Shown here piece by piece: positions 20,254-30,036 of a stretch of DNA of 64,000 nt. The position numbers were made by a program, and so were the translations under genes. Each line of letters starts with the position of its first letter. Position 1 is the stretch's first letter. The notes beneath the pieces are model-generated. The model had not been told where the DNA came from. It saw only the letters and a program-made list of their open reading frames with translations, and searched no databases. The DNA is from Microglena sp. YARC (taxonomy: Eukaryota > Chlorophyta > Chlorophyceae > Chlamydomonadales > Chlamydomonadaceae): positions 21,562,882 through 21,626,881 of the forward strand of contig CM039463.1 in assembly GCA_022414725.1 (NCBI GenBank), written 5' to 3'.

Positions 20254-20845
20254 TTTTTTTTTTTTTTTTTTTTTTTACAAAGGGGGAACCAGGAAAAGGC
20301 GCAAACTGATAAAACCTAGCCCTTTGTGACCAAGGAGAAAAGACCAAAGAAAAAGACAAGAACGGCTAAGGGACAGCTAAGGGACGGACACCACCTGGGC
20401 GACGTAAGGGACAAAGGAGGACGGGAACAGAAGACAAACAAACCAGAGAGGCAAGGAAGAAGCCAAAAAACAGGAAGCCCAAGAGAAGGGGCTAGGACTA
20501 CTAAGAAAAAATACCAATGAAGGGGGGGGCCATAACATTGCAACCTCTAACAGTCACGCGATCAGAAGACTGAAAGAGGAGATGCAAACTAAGGAGGACT
20601 AAAAGGAAACTATGCGAGAAACTAAGAGGAAAAAGGGGGGGGAGGGGGGGCGGGGGGGGGGGGGGGGGGGGACTAAGGAGGCAACTGAGGGGGGAAACTA
20701 AGGAGGGCAACTAAGGGTGGAAACTGAACTAGGGGAAGCAAACTAAGGGAGAAACTGCAAAAACAAGCCAAAAGCAGGGAGGCAACCAGAAAAGAAGAAA
20801 GACAACTGGAAGCAAAGCGAAAACCTAAAAGACTGGTCTGGGCAT
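20254..20845 (-). mobile_element. LINE-A 3' UTR (host of Copia-2), left part
   Basis: T-run 20254-20276, hairpin 20277-20327, 3' UTR with the poly-C tract (G-run near 20636-20670) up to GGTCTGGGCAT, where Copia-2 is inserted. The element resumes at 27531. It sits in a gypsy element in the same orientation. Confidence 0.9.
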
Positions 20846-21112
20846 TGTCAGCTTATAAAGCTGGACTTCGAACGGAAGGGAGGAAACTAAAGCTTTGGTA
20901 GCTTTGCGAATAATTTACTGAGTCTCGGTAGAGACTTAAGGTTGACAGGCGTGCGCCAACATGACTTAGGGTACGGGGCTTACTAGAACCACGTGTAACC
21001 ATGGGTACCTTCTTGACACCTACGAGTGACAATACGGTGTAAAAGACATTGACCTGTGTCATTCCTGAGGAAGACACACGATAGAAAAGACATAAGAAAG
21101 CTAGCGCTGACA
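20846..21112 (-). repeat. Copia-2 3' LTR
   Basis: 267 bp, TGTCAGC...GCTGACA. It differs from the other LTR at ACTGAG/ACAGAG, CGGTAG/CGATAG and a one-base indel in GTGC(C)GCC. Confidence 0.92.
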
Positions 21113-21989
21113 CTCCACCTGTCTTTGCTATCACATAAGACCTAAGAAAGAACCGTAGCCTAAAAACCGAAGTATAATCATATCTCCACCTGTTTATAGG
21201 TGCACGGGAAACACACCAAAATCTTCAGATCACTATATTCCAACTAATCTCCCTGTCCAGGGGAAAATAGGATCAACAGTAAGTACCAATCAGGGTAGAG
21301 CTAAATCCATGTGTGCGTGGACAGACCAGTGCACACACTTATAACTACTCTCGTCTAGCTGATAATCTTAATCCCACAGGATTAAAGTGTGCAGTAAAAT
21401 ATACTATACACTCAACCACACAATACAACTGCCAATACAGTGCAGTCGTATACACAAGATGAAACCAATTACTTAATGCCTGTTGTGCACCACAAGGGTG
21501 CTTAGGGTAACAAACCAGATAAACATCCCAAGGCTAGCATAAATCCATCAAGTAAGTCTAGTGTGCGCAAACCTAAGTGTTTGGCAGCTGTTGACAACAA
21601 TGCCCTTGCAGGCATAAGCTATTTAAACCACCTGAAGAAAAAATAAAGGAGAGTACAAAGGACAGAAAAATAATGAGAGGTTCAATCAGAATTATTCACC
21701 GTGTGAACCCACAGGGTCCACAGGTGTAACCAACCAGATATATCCAAAAAATATACTTAATCTTGTAGGTCAGCCGGGTGTGCCAGGAACCTATGTGTTC
21801 AGCAGCCGTAGACTTTTAACCTAGATTTTCTATATCGAGCTGAACATACAAGAGAGGTATCAATTAAAGAGGGGATATACCCGAAGTTCACGTTGAGACA
21901 ACAGAAGAACTGAAAACAATAATACGACAGAGTCAGGAAATAAATTCCGCCAAGCACCACTCCACCTGTGTGAAGGTGTACGTAACAAA
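21113..21989 (-). other. Copia-2 3' non-coding region with a degenerate ~219-bp tandem repeat
   Basis: There is no coding sequence between RNase H and the 3' LTR. Two degenerate tandem copies start at ACCAGAT (21514 and 21733) and share AACCTAAGTGTTTGGCAGC versus AACCTATGTGTTCAGCAGC about 90 bp further on. The AT content is higher than in the coding part. Near the LTR the GGTGGAG motif occurs twice (about 21113-21120 and 21183-21190). Confidence 0.6.
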
Positions 21990-24049
21990 TTATTTCGAGG
22001 GAGGCTTCAACTCCTTCACATCCACCAGTCCCAACATCCCATTCATAGACCAAAACACATCCGCTGTGAGAGGTTTAGTGAAGGTGTCAGCCACCTTCAG
22101 GGATGTGTGTACCTTAACAGTACCCAAGCGCTTGCTTAGTACCAAGTCTTTCACATAATGATGGATAATATCAATATGCTTTGCCCTGGGTTCATGCTTA
22201 TAATCAGCACACCAGGACAAAGAGACTGAAGCATCACAGCGAATGGTAACCAGCTTGCAAGGCAGACCAAGGTCAGCTCTTAGGTGCTTTAACCATTGAA
22301 CCTCCCTGTCTGCTGCAGCTAGGGCTTGATACTCAGCCTCACCCGTGCTGAGCGCAGGGGTGATTTGGCGCTTTGATACCCAGCTCACTACCCCTCCAGA
22401 GGCCAGGACAGCAAGACCTGTCTGGGAGCGACGGCCTGCAAGATCCTCTCCAAAACTAGCATCACTATATGCTTTGAAACAGAAATCAGGAGCATGGCTA
22501 TAACCAATCCAAGACGGGGGTGGGTCCGAAGGTATACAAGTACCCGAATAGCAGCATGCCAATGAGCCTGCGTTGGACAAGATGTGAATCGTGAGAGACA
22601 GCTTACGGCGTAAGCTATGTCTGGCCTAGTGCAAGTAGACAGATATATGAAGCAACCTATCAAAGAGGAATATAGGCGGTTATTGGGCAGCACGCGGCTG
22701 CCTTCAGCCTGAGTAGTTTACTGCCCCGGAGACCATAGGGACCGCAACAGTAGCTCTCGTAGCTTCACCTTTCCCAATACTAAACCGTTCCAGCATACCT
22801 GTATGGCAGTCCGTTGGCTGATGACTATTTTATCACATCTGCCCTCAGCATCGAGGCTAAGGTCACAGTCGAGTGATAAAAACATTCAAGGTACGCCCAT
22901 TTCTGTTACTGTCCAGCCCTCTTGGCGCATGATTTCTATGATAGCTATGTATAAGAAGAGCTCATCAAGGGCTAGCCAGAAGTCATCCACATAGGTGGTG
23001 ACCCAGGACCAGTTTCCATCAGCTTCCAGACGGACAAATAGTGCAGGGTCAGAGGCAGTAGGACGGAAACCACACAACCGTAACACACGACAAACCTCAG
23101 CGCTCCACAACCTGGGGGCCTGTTTGGAGGCCATACAAGGACTTGATGATCTTGCAGACCAAGCCCTTGCCCACTTCAAACCCCTCTGGCTGGGCAAGGT
23201 ACAAGTCAAGCCCTTCTTCTAGGGTTGCGTTTAGAAACGCCGTTTTGATATCTAACTGACGTGGAAACATCTTGCGGTGCACCATGCCAGCCAGGAAAAC
23301 ACGGAGGGTTGTTTTTGAGGTAACCGGTGCAAACGTTAAGTCATAGTCAATGCCCTCACGCTGCAAAAAATCCCCTTGCCACAAACCGAGCTTTGTACCG
23401 TTCTGGTTGACCATCTACCCCATTTTTAATGGTGAAGAGCCACCGCCCAGTGATGGTTTTGCATCCACGGGGCAGCGGGGTTAGAGTCCAAGTCTGGTGA
23501 CCTTCCAAAGATGCCATTTCATCTCTCATGGCCAGAAGCCAATGTTCCCTGTCAGGGGTTATCAAGGGCAACAGCTCGCTTGTATGTGAGGTTGATAGGT
23601 TCTGATATGAAAGCATCTGCAGGCTCAGGCTCTTCCACACGAGTGAAGGGGAAAGAGGAATTGGGTCCAGAATAGGGGGCTGGAGGTAACTCAGGTGGGT
23701 ATCGCACCTGAGCCGCAGCCTATGTAGCAGCTCTCTCAGCAGACAAGGTACCAAACTCAGGAGTAGCCCCCAACATCCTGCGACTAGGGGCTCGCCTACC
23801 GTCAGGTAGAGGAGTTACTATACTGGTACTATCAGCTTGTAACAAATTCGGGGGTAGTGAAGCTATACTTCCCCCCCCAGGCGGAGGCAATGGTGACATT
23901 GCATCCCCTACACCACTTGCACCCATCCATCCAGGCACAAGCGTGCTCATGGGTGAATCAAAATCGGACACCCCGGCCGAGCCCTCAACATTTCCTGCAA
24001 GACTAATAGAGCGACTACTAGAATTTTCAGGAGATGCCCTCGGAGGCAC
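21990..24049 (-). pseudogene. Copia-2 reverse transcriptase and RNase H
   Basis: From high to low coordinates: REHWLLAMRDEM, YKARFVARGF, QLDIKTAFLNATL, LIKSLYGL-like IIKSLYGLQ, the catalytic YVDDF (near 22990), and YLSTCTRPDIAYAVSCLSRF. RNase H follows with SDASFGED, STGEAEYQAL and HIDIIHHYVKDL, ending at a stop at 21990. Several frameshifts (near 23400, 23100, 22880 and 22560) break the frame. The stretch 22690-22880 is poorly readable. YVDDF is shared with Copia-1. Confidence 0.88.
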
Positions 24050-24127
24050 TTCTGGCTGTAGTGCTCCAGGCCGTAGCCCTGGAGTCTCTACATGTCGGAC
24101 ATTGTCCCCATCTCCACCTAATCCAAC

Positions 24128-25784
24128 CTACAAATGCGTACCCAAGGCGGGGGGAGGGGCTCCTAGAGAATTAAAATTCACCCTATCTGAAGATCCCAAA
24201 ACAGTGCCCCCACAGACCGCTGGCACACCAGCATCAATCGGCTCAGCAGACTTCCTAGAACGTAGGTTCATGTGGAAGCCTGCGTCGGGGCCGTTCACTA
24301 AATGCGCAGCGTCGTGTTCGATACCTACCACGACTGGAGGTCCTTCACCGATGACAGCGGGAGAGGAAGCCTCCGAGAACGGGCTACCGTCATAAGGCAC
24401 TTGCCCAAGGACAGGACCTGGGCCGGATCCTTCGAAGAACACTACGTCACGAGCTACAACAACCTTGTGCTGTTCTGGGATCCAAATTTGGTAAGCTTTA
24501 CTCATAGAGGAGTACCCTACAAGCCTACCCCGGATTGCGCGTTCGTCAGTTTTTACTACGAGTTTTGCCGTCTAACAGCTTCACATAGCACCTAGTGCCA
24601 AAAACTCGCAGCAAGGATACGTCAGGTACCTGTCCAAAGAACCGCTCATAAGGAGTGGCTCCACGCTTCGAGGGGAGGCGGTTCCGGAGATACGAAGCGC
24701 AGGTGAAGGCGTATGTCCAAAATCCTTTGGACATTTCGGACTCGATTAACATAGTCCTAGCCATAGACGCAACTACCCCGTTGAACCGTTCTGCCACCCC
24801 ATTTTGCTGTGGACAGTAAACGGAACTAACCTCATGTTTCGCTTGAACACTTGCTAACCAGTTGGTCAATTCTGGCACAAGAAACTCCTTCGCTTGATCT
24901 GTACGAAGGCACCTGAAGGCTACCCCGAGCAAAGAGCCCCATCCAGTTACGGATAATTGCTATGATCCATCCCGCAGACTCGCTCTTAAGGCGCATAGGT
25001 ACTACTGCGTTCCACCCGCTGTGATCGTCTACCGCCACGAGGAGGTAAACCTCCATTCTAATACCGATGCAAAAGGGGCCCTGCAGGTCTATGTGTATCA
25101 ATTCCAACGGTGCATGTGTTACTCGCCTACGTTCTGGAAAGGACTCTTTTGTAGCCTTTCCGACGCAGCAAGCGTCACACGGGTCCAGCGCAAAGCGCTG
25201 CAACTGTTTGTGCGAAATGCTGGGTAATCCCTCCACCAATCCCCCATTAATGAGTTCTTGCATAGCGGTTTGGCCTGGATGGCCAAACCGTCTATGCCAC
25301 AACCCAACCAGGGAGAGAGGGGGGCAGCACTTGGCTCAACAATTACAGTAGCTAAGGCAGGAACAGTGCAACCATGGGCCAGAAAGTGATACACACCACC
25401 TATTGAGGCAGGGACAGTCCAAAGGGTCTTAGTCCCTTTGTTTGCAACACAGGTATGCTCAGAAAAAGATATGACACAGTCCTCAGATTTGGCAGTAGCA
25501 TGAACACTTAAAAGGTTCACTGGGCAGTCAGGGATGTAGAGAACATTGGTCAGGACAATGGGGGCAGTTAGCCATTCACTGGCCAGAAAAATCGTTCCTA
25601 CACCCGTAGCCTGCTGCACAACCCCATCTCCAAACCGCACAGACGGCGCATTAGCCATGAAAGTGAGGGTTGAAAACAGCGATTGCGTGCCACTAATCGA
25701 TCGGCCTGCGGCACTATCTATAAACCAAGCGGTGTCAGGACAATTATCAGTAGGAGTGGACCATGGGGTCGTAGCAGAAATCAA
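24128..25784 (-). pseudogene. Copia-2 protease and integrase
   Basis: The protease reads WFIDSAAGRSISG, keeping the catalytic Asp but with DSA where copia elements usually have DSG. LTNVLYIPDCPVNLLSV follows. The GAG-pre-integrase zinc site reads MWHRRFGHPG...CDACCVGKA, and the integrase shows IHIDLQGPF, RTDQAKEF and PQQNGVAERFN as D, D and E, then GTRCYV. Frameshifts separate protease, zinc site and core (near 25300, 24930 and 24540). Confidence 0.88.
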
Positions 25785-25799
25785 GGCAGGAGCTACTTC

Positions 25800-27221
25800 T
25801 CACATGTACTGTAAGCCGGAGAGCTGGCTGCTGAGAGCCTCGAACTCCGCTCGGGAGACGTTCCCACGAGGAGCATTTCCTCGCGGAGCGTTGCCAGGTT
25901 GGCCATTCTGGCCAGGGCGGGCCGGACGAAGGTTCGGGTGTAGCTTCCAGCACGTGTCCTGCACATGTCCTGGGAAGTGACAGTGGGAGCAGACTGCGGA
26001 ATTGCCGTTTCCCCCACCGCCACGTCCACGAGGGGACTGCGCAGGGTTGCCTCCACCACGCTTCGCCTTGCCTCCATAGCCTGGGTTGCGGCGATCACCT
26101 TGTCGACCCTCTGCAGGAGCTGCAGCCAATGCAGGGAAAGCAGGGGGAGGAGGGTTAGCATGGGCTTTATTTTCGAGCAAATACGGGGGGAAAATTCGGG
26201 TGATCAGGGGCAAGGCGCTGATTGGCAATATCAGCCTGCTCGTACCGTAGCTGGGTGGCTGAGAAACCTACAGACAGATCAGGGCTGCTGTAAAGAACTT
26301 GCAAGGCAGTGAAACGAGGAGCCGCTCCTGCGATCGCAATCTCGGTGCACTGCTGCTCAGTGACCGGGATCCCAGCCTGGATTAGCTGCTTGGCCTGATG
26401 CCGAATGCCGTCAAAGTAGGTGGTAACAAAGTCACCTGCGCGCATCTTCTGCCGCTCCATTTCTAGCATGAGGGTTGGACCCCTTAACTCGTTCGCGGTG
26501 ACTACCCACCCCTCTACCTCATCCCAGATATCTTGGGCGTAGGCGTAGGCCGCAAAGTGGTACCGCAGCGCAGGGCTGATGCATAGCATCATAAAAGCAA
26601 GGACCTGAACTTCAATCCTACGCAGTGCTTCTAAGTTTGCGTCGTTAGAAGTTGTCACTAGTTCCTCTAATTCTGTAATAGAGGGTTCGTGTTGCGCATG
26701 TCGAGATGCTAGGGTAGCTAAGACCTCAGCGGTCTGGGTCTGGTGAAGGTCTAGATCTTCACCAGAGGACAGGGCATTGGTAGCGCTACTAGAAACAGGC
26801 AAGGGCGTGCCCACTAAGGAACTCTCACCGAGTTGGGGGCCAGCAGATCGCGTCACCACTGGGGTGGGCGCTCCGCCTCCCCCTTGCCCACCTCCTCCCG
26901 GAGCTTGTCCCGCAGAAGCTGTAGACTCCGCCTCCGCGTCGCGCTGCAGGCCTTGTTGTTGCGTCCAATAGGTCTGGGCTGGACGTTGGACAGTCGGTGT
27001 AGAACAGGTTGAGTCCGTTGACGTAGCTTGGATTGATCCACACACCTAGCCGTAGCTCCTTCCAGCCAAGACATCGTAGTCTGAAGTTGACCGCGATCTA
27101 TGACGACCTCCCAGCCATAGATAGAGAGTAATGAATACATCTCTAACATCCAAACCTCTGTGTTTTCACGCGTGAGCTTCGTGACATTAGCATGAGGAGG
27201 AATGCTCGGCATGTGGTCCAA
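25800..27221 (-). pseudogene. Copia-2 gag with zinc knuckle
   Basis: Gag starts at an ATG at 27221 (MDHMPSIPPHANVTKLTREN), 37 bp inside the 5' LTR boundary, with the NYxxW-like VWMLEMYSLL motif of copia gags. After a frame change, 27045-26167 gives a 292-codon capsid-like region (FVTTYFDGIRHQAKQLIQAG). The C-terminal part 26228-25800 is Gly/Arg-rich and carries a CCHC knuckle CSHCHFPGHVQDTC (C-x2-C-x4-H-x4-C). Two frameshifts break it. Confidence 0.85.
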
Positions 27222-27242
27222 CGACAGTGGTTTGCAGCAATT

Positions 27243-27257
27243 GATGGGCTGATAACC
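27243..27257 (-). other. Copia-2 candidate primer-binding site
   Basis: Directly after the 5' LTR the minus strand reads GGTTATCAGCCCATC. It resembles the complement of the anticodon arm of initiator Met-tRNA (GGTTATGAGCCC in yeast-type tRNA) with one mismatch, as used by half-tRNA-primed copia/Ty5 elements. Copia-1 also begins GGTTAT but then diverges. Confidence 0.4.
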
Positions 27258-27525
27258 TGTCAGCTTATAAAGCTGGACTTCGAACGGAAGGGAGGAAACT
27301 AAAGCTTTGGTAGCTTTGCGAATAATTTACAGAGTCTCGATAGAGACTTAAGGTTGACAGGCGTGCCGCCAACATGACTTAGGGTACGGGGCTTACTAGA
27401 ACCACGTGTAACCATGGGTACCTTCTTGACACCTACGAGTGACAATACGGTGTAAAAGACATTGACCTGTGTCATTCCTGAGGAAGACACACGATAGAAA
27501 AGACATAAGAAAGCTAGCGCTGACA
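27258..27525 (-). repeat. Copia-2 5' LTR
   Basis: 268 bp, TGTCAGC...GCTGACA, followed on the plus strand by the target duplication GGCAT at 27526-27530. Confidence 0.92.
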
Positions 27526-27530
27526 GGCAT

Positions 27531-28461
27531 GTACAACAGGAATGAAGACAGAGACAGTATCAAGATCTAGATCTTGATCTGGATCTTAGCGCAGATCTGG
27601 ACCTTGATCTTGGTACAGATCTAGCCCCTGATCTGGAACGTTGTCGTGTGCTGTGTCCAAATCTTGAACCTGATCCTGATCTGGGGCAGGGTCTTGATCT
27701 TGGGCTTGGGCTCGATCTAGGTCAGGGTCAAGAACGGGGCCTAGAGCTGGGGCTTGGGCTGGACCTAGGTCAGGGTCTAGATCAGGGTCTAGAGCTCGGG
27801 GATGGGCTGGGTCTGGGTCAGGGTCTAGAGCAAGGTCAAGATCCGGGTAATGGGCTGAATCTGGGTCAGGGTCTAGATCAGGGTCTAGAACTAGGGCTTG
27901 GGCTGGGTCTGGGATTGGGTCTGGGATTGTAGGGAGCGCTGGGGCCATGGGGATTGTCATTTCCATGGTGCGGGTATCAGGCTCCTGGTCACCGGGAGTG
28001 ACCCCAATCATGGTGCAAAAGATCGGGGGGATGGCCCATAAGCTTGCAAAGGAAGGCACTGTGAGAGAGCAATCTAGGCCACGCCACCAATCTTGACAGA
28101 AGGCGCAATTATCAAGGTGTCGAAGATCCGTCTGGGTGCGCATCCAGTCCCTGGCGATGGCTTGGTGAAGGTGGCCAAGGGCAAGGCAGATAGCCTTGTG
28201 GTGAAGGGGCTCAGAATGGTCCAGTCTTTTTTTTTTTTTTTTTTTACAAAGGGGGGAACCAGTCTGTCAGCCCGGGACGAACGGACCTGCCATATCGCGC
28301 CCAAGGTGGTTATACGCAGGAAGGACCACAACCTTAGGGTAAAGGGAGGAGGGGGTGTCCCGGGCCAAAGGGTGATGACGTCAACGAGGAGGAAGAAGGG
28401 GCAACGAGGAAGGCGCTGCCCACTGGTGAGGGTCTCCCAAGTGGAAAGGAGCCAGTCTATG
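27531..28461 (-). pseudogene. LINE-A 3' UTR and ORF2 C-terminus, right of Copia-2
   Basis: The LINE-A interrupted at 20845 continues with GTACAACAGGAATG, the GATCTA-type repeat (about 27560-27930) and the end of ORF2 (stop at 28074 after KIGGVA) back to WLLSTWETL at 28440. At 28461 it is cut by the tandem array. A 31-bp LINE tail interrupts it at 28228-28258. On the minus strand 28143-27586, a second frame (185 codons) reads through the repeat as Asp/Pro/Leu-rich sequence; it overlaps the ORF2 end out of frame and is probably not translated. Confidence 0.85.
28228..28258 (-). mobile_element. 31-bp LINE-A tail insertion with 7-bp target duplication
   Basis: T18 then ACAAAGGGGGGAA is flanked by CCAGTCT on both sides (28221-28227, 28259-28265). 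The uninterrupted site GGTCCAGTCTGTCAGCC is present at 5411-5427. Only 13 nt of LINE-A beyond the poly(A) were inserted, less than the full hairpin. Confidence 0.9.
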
Positions 28462-28699
28462 AGTCTTCCGAGCCCCACCCACTTCCTCCTTCCTCTCAGA
28501 ATCCTCCATCTCCTCCCTCTCATCCCTGCTCCTTCATGTCAGCTGCTGAGATACCTAGTAGACGAAGCTTTGAGGCGACAATTGGGGCTGGAGGTCCTTT
28601 TTTCGCCCTAGCAATGTCTGCTCTCCGGCCGCCTTCTAACTTTGCTGCGAAGCTGCTTCGGCCAATTCGGCTGGAGCGACTGCAATTTCGCGGCTATGG

Positions 28700-28772
28700 T
28701 CACAAAGGGCTAGGTTTTATCAGTTGCGCCTTTTCCTGGTTCCCCCCTTTGTAAAAAAAAAAAAAAAATATA
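28700..28772 (+). mobile_element. LINE-A tail insertion in array unit 1
   Basis: TCACAAAGGGCTAGG through TTTGTA and an A/T tail is inserted after GCGGCTATGG; TATGG is repeated on both sides. The same insertion at the same base is present in the next unit, while the third unit has the empty site GCGGCTATGGGAGC. Confidence 0.88.
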
Positions 28773-29200
28773 TATGGGAGCTGCTCAGTGCCCCATTTGA
28801 GTGTTACATACGCTCATGCGGTCTAATCCGCTACTCTGCCCCCTCCAGAGGTCAGCATAAGAGGTCAGCCTACAGGAGGGGGGCAGGCTATTCTCATCAA
28901 GTTAATTTGGGAACACCCGACCCCCATCCTTAGTACTTCAAAAGCAGCTCTCTCCTGATTCCCCTCTTCCGAGCCCCACCCACTTCCTCCTTCCTCTCAG
29001 AATCCTCCATCTCCTCCCTCTCATCCCTGCTCCTTCATGTCAGCTGCTGAGATACCTAGCAGACGAAGCTTTGAGGCGACAATTGGAGCTGGAGGTCCTT
29101 TTTTCGCCCTAGCAATGTCTGCTCTCCGGCCGCCTTATAACTTTGCTGCGAAGCTGCTTCGGCCAATTCGGCTGGAGCGACTGCAATTTCGCGGCTATGG

Positions 29201-29277
29201 TCACAAAGGGCTAGGTTTTATCAGTTGCGCCTTTTCCTGGTTCCCCCCTTTGTAAATAAATAAAAAAATAAAAAAAA
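29201..29277 (+). mobile_element. LINE-A tail insertion in array unit 2, same site as unit 1
   Basis: It is identical in position and 5' end to 28700-28772. The tail differs (TAAATAAATAAAAAAATA versus an A-run ending TATATA). The pair arose by one insertion followed by unit duplication, with tail drift afterward. Confidence 0.88.
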
Positions 29278-30036
29278 TGGGAGCTGCTCAGTGCCCCATT
29301 TGAGTGTTACATACGCTCATGCGGTCTAATCCGCTACTCTGCCCCCTCCAGAGGTCAGCATAAGAGGTCAGCCTACTGGAGGGGGGCAGGCTATTCTCAT
29401 CAAGTTAATTTGGGAACACCCGACCCCCATCCTTAGTACTTCAGAAGCAGCTCTCTCCTGATTCCCCTCTTCCGAGCCCCACCCACTTCCTCCTTCCTCT
29501 CAGAATCCTCCATCTCCTCCCTCTCATCCCTGCTCCTTCATGTCAGCTGCTGAGATACCTAGTAGACGAAGCTTTGAGGCGACAATTGGAGCTGGAGGTC
29601 CTTTTTTCGCCCTAGCAATGTCTGCTCTCCGGCCGCCTTATAACTTTGCTGCGAAGCTGCTTCGGCCAATTCGGCTGGAGCGACTGCAATTTCGCGGCTA
29701 TGGGAGCTGCTCAGTGCCCCATTTGAGTGTTACAGACGCTCATGCAGTCTAATCCGCTACTCTGCCCCCTCCAGATGTCAGCATAAGAGGTCAGCCTACT
29801 GGAGGGGGGCAGGCTATTCTCATCAAGTTAATTTGGGACCACCCGACCCCCATCCTTAGTACTTCAGAAGCAGCTCTCTCCTGATTCCCTTCTTCCGAGC
29901 CCCACCCACTTCCTCCTTCCTCTCAGAATCCTCCATCTCCTCCCTCTCATCCCTGCTCCTTCATGTCAGCTTCTGAGATACCTAGTAGACGAAGCTTTGA
30001 GGCGACAATTGGAGCTGGAGGTCCTTTTTTCGCGCG

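Larger units (their letters stand above)
20846..27525 (-). mobile_element. Copia-2: Ty1/copia LTR retrotransposon, structurally complete, coding frames broken
   Basis: LTRs 20846-21112 (267 bp) and 27258-27525 (268 bp) have ends TGTCAGC/GCTGACA and differ by two substitutions and one indel. The flanks carry a perfect 5-bp target duplication GGCAT (20841-20845, 27526-27530). On the minus strand the order is PBS, gag with zinc knuckle, protease, integrase, RT, RNase H, about 880 bp of non-coding sequence, and a purine stretch CAGGTGGAG before the 3' LTR. Copia-1 shares the LTR ends and the purine tract, so the two are related. The target is a LINE-A 3' UTR, and the unoccupied site can be read at about 55860-55875. 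Confidence 0.95.
28462..30036 (+). repeat. Tandem array, four units of about 422 bp, leading into LINE-B
   Basis: Units start at CTTCCGAGCCCC at 28465, 28966, 29469 and 29892. Spacings are 501, 503 and 423; the two long ones each contain a LINE tail insert of about 75-80 bp, so the basic unit is about 422 bp. Each unit has a strongly pyrimidine-rich stretch (TTCCTCCTTCCTCTC) and a block GGCGACAATTGGAGCTGGAGG. Units carry a roughly 70-codon open frame (MSAAEIPSRRSFE), but 422 is not a multiple of three and frames break in the other array. The last unit ends in CCTTTTTTCGC and passes into the LINE-B 3' region, the same join as at 44440 on the other strand. Confidence 0.92.

Noticed and set aside
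20700..20845. CTAAGG/GAAACTAAGG purine repeats as a telomere-like tract
   Set aside because: They are part of the LINE-A 3' UTR in every copy and do not match a heptamer telomere unit.
27648..27932. Gly/Leu-Asp repeat frames (4848-5045, 27648-27932)
   Set aside because: Antisense reading of the degenerate GATCTA repeat in the LINE-A 3' UTR.
29037..29255. About 70-codon frame in each tandem unit (MSAAEIPSRRSFE)
   Set aside because: The unit is not a multiple of three, the frame ends differ after insertions, and it is broken in many units of the large array.
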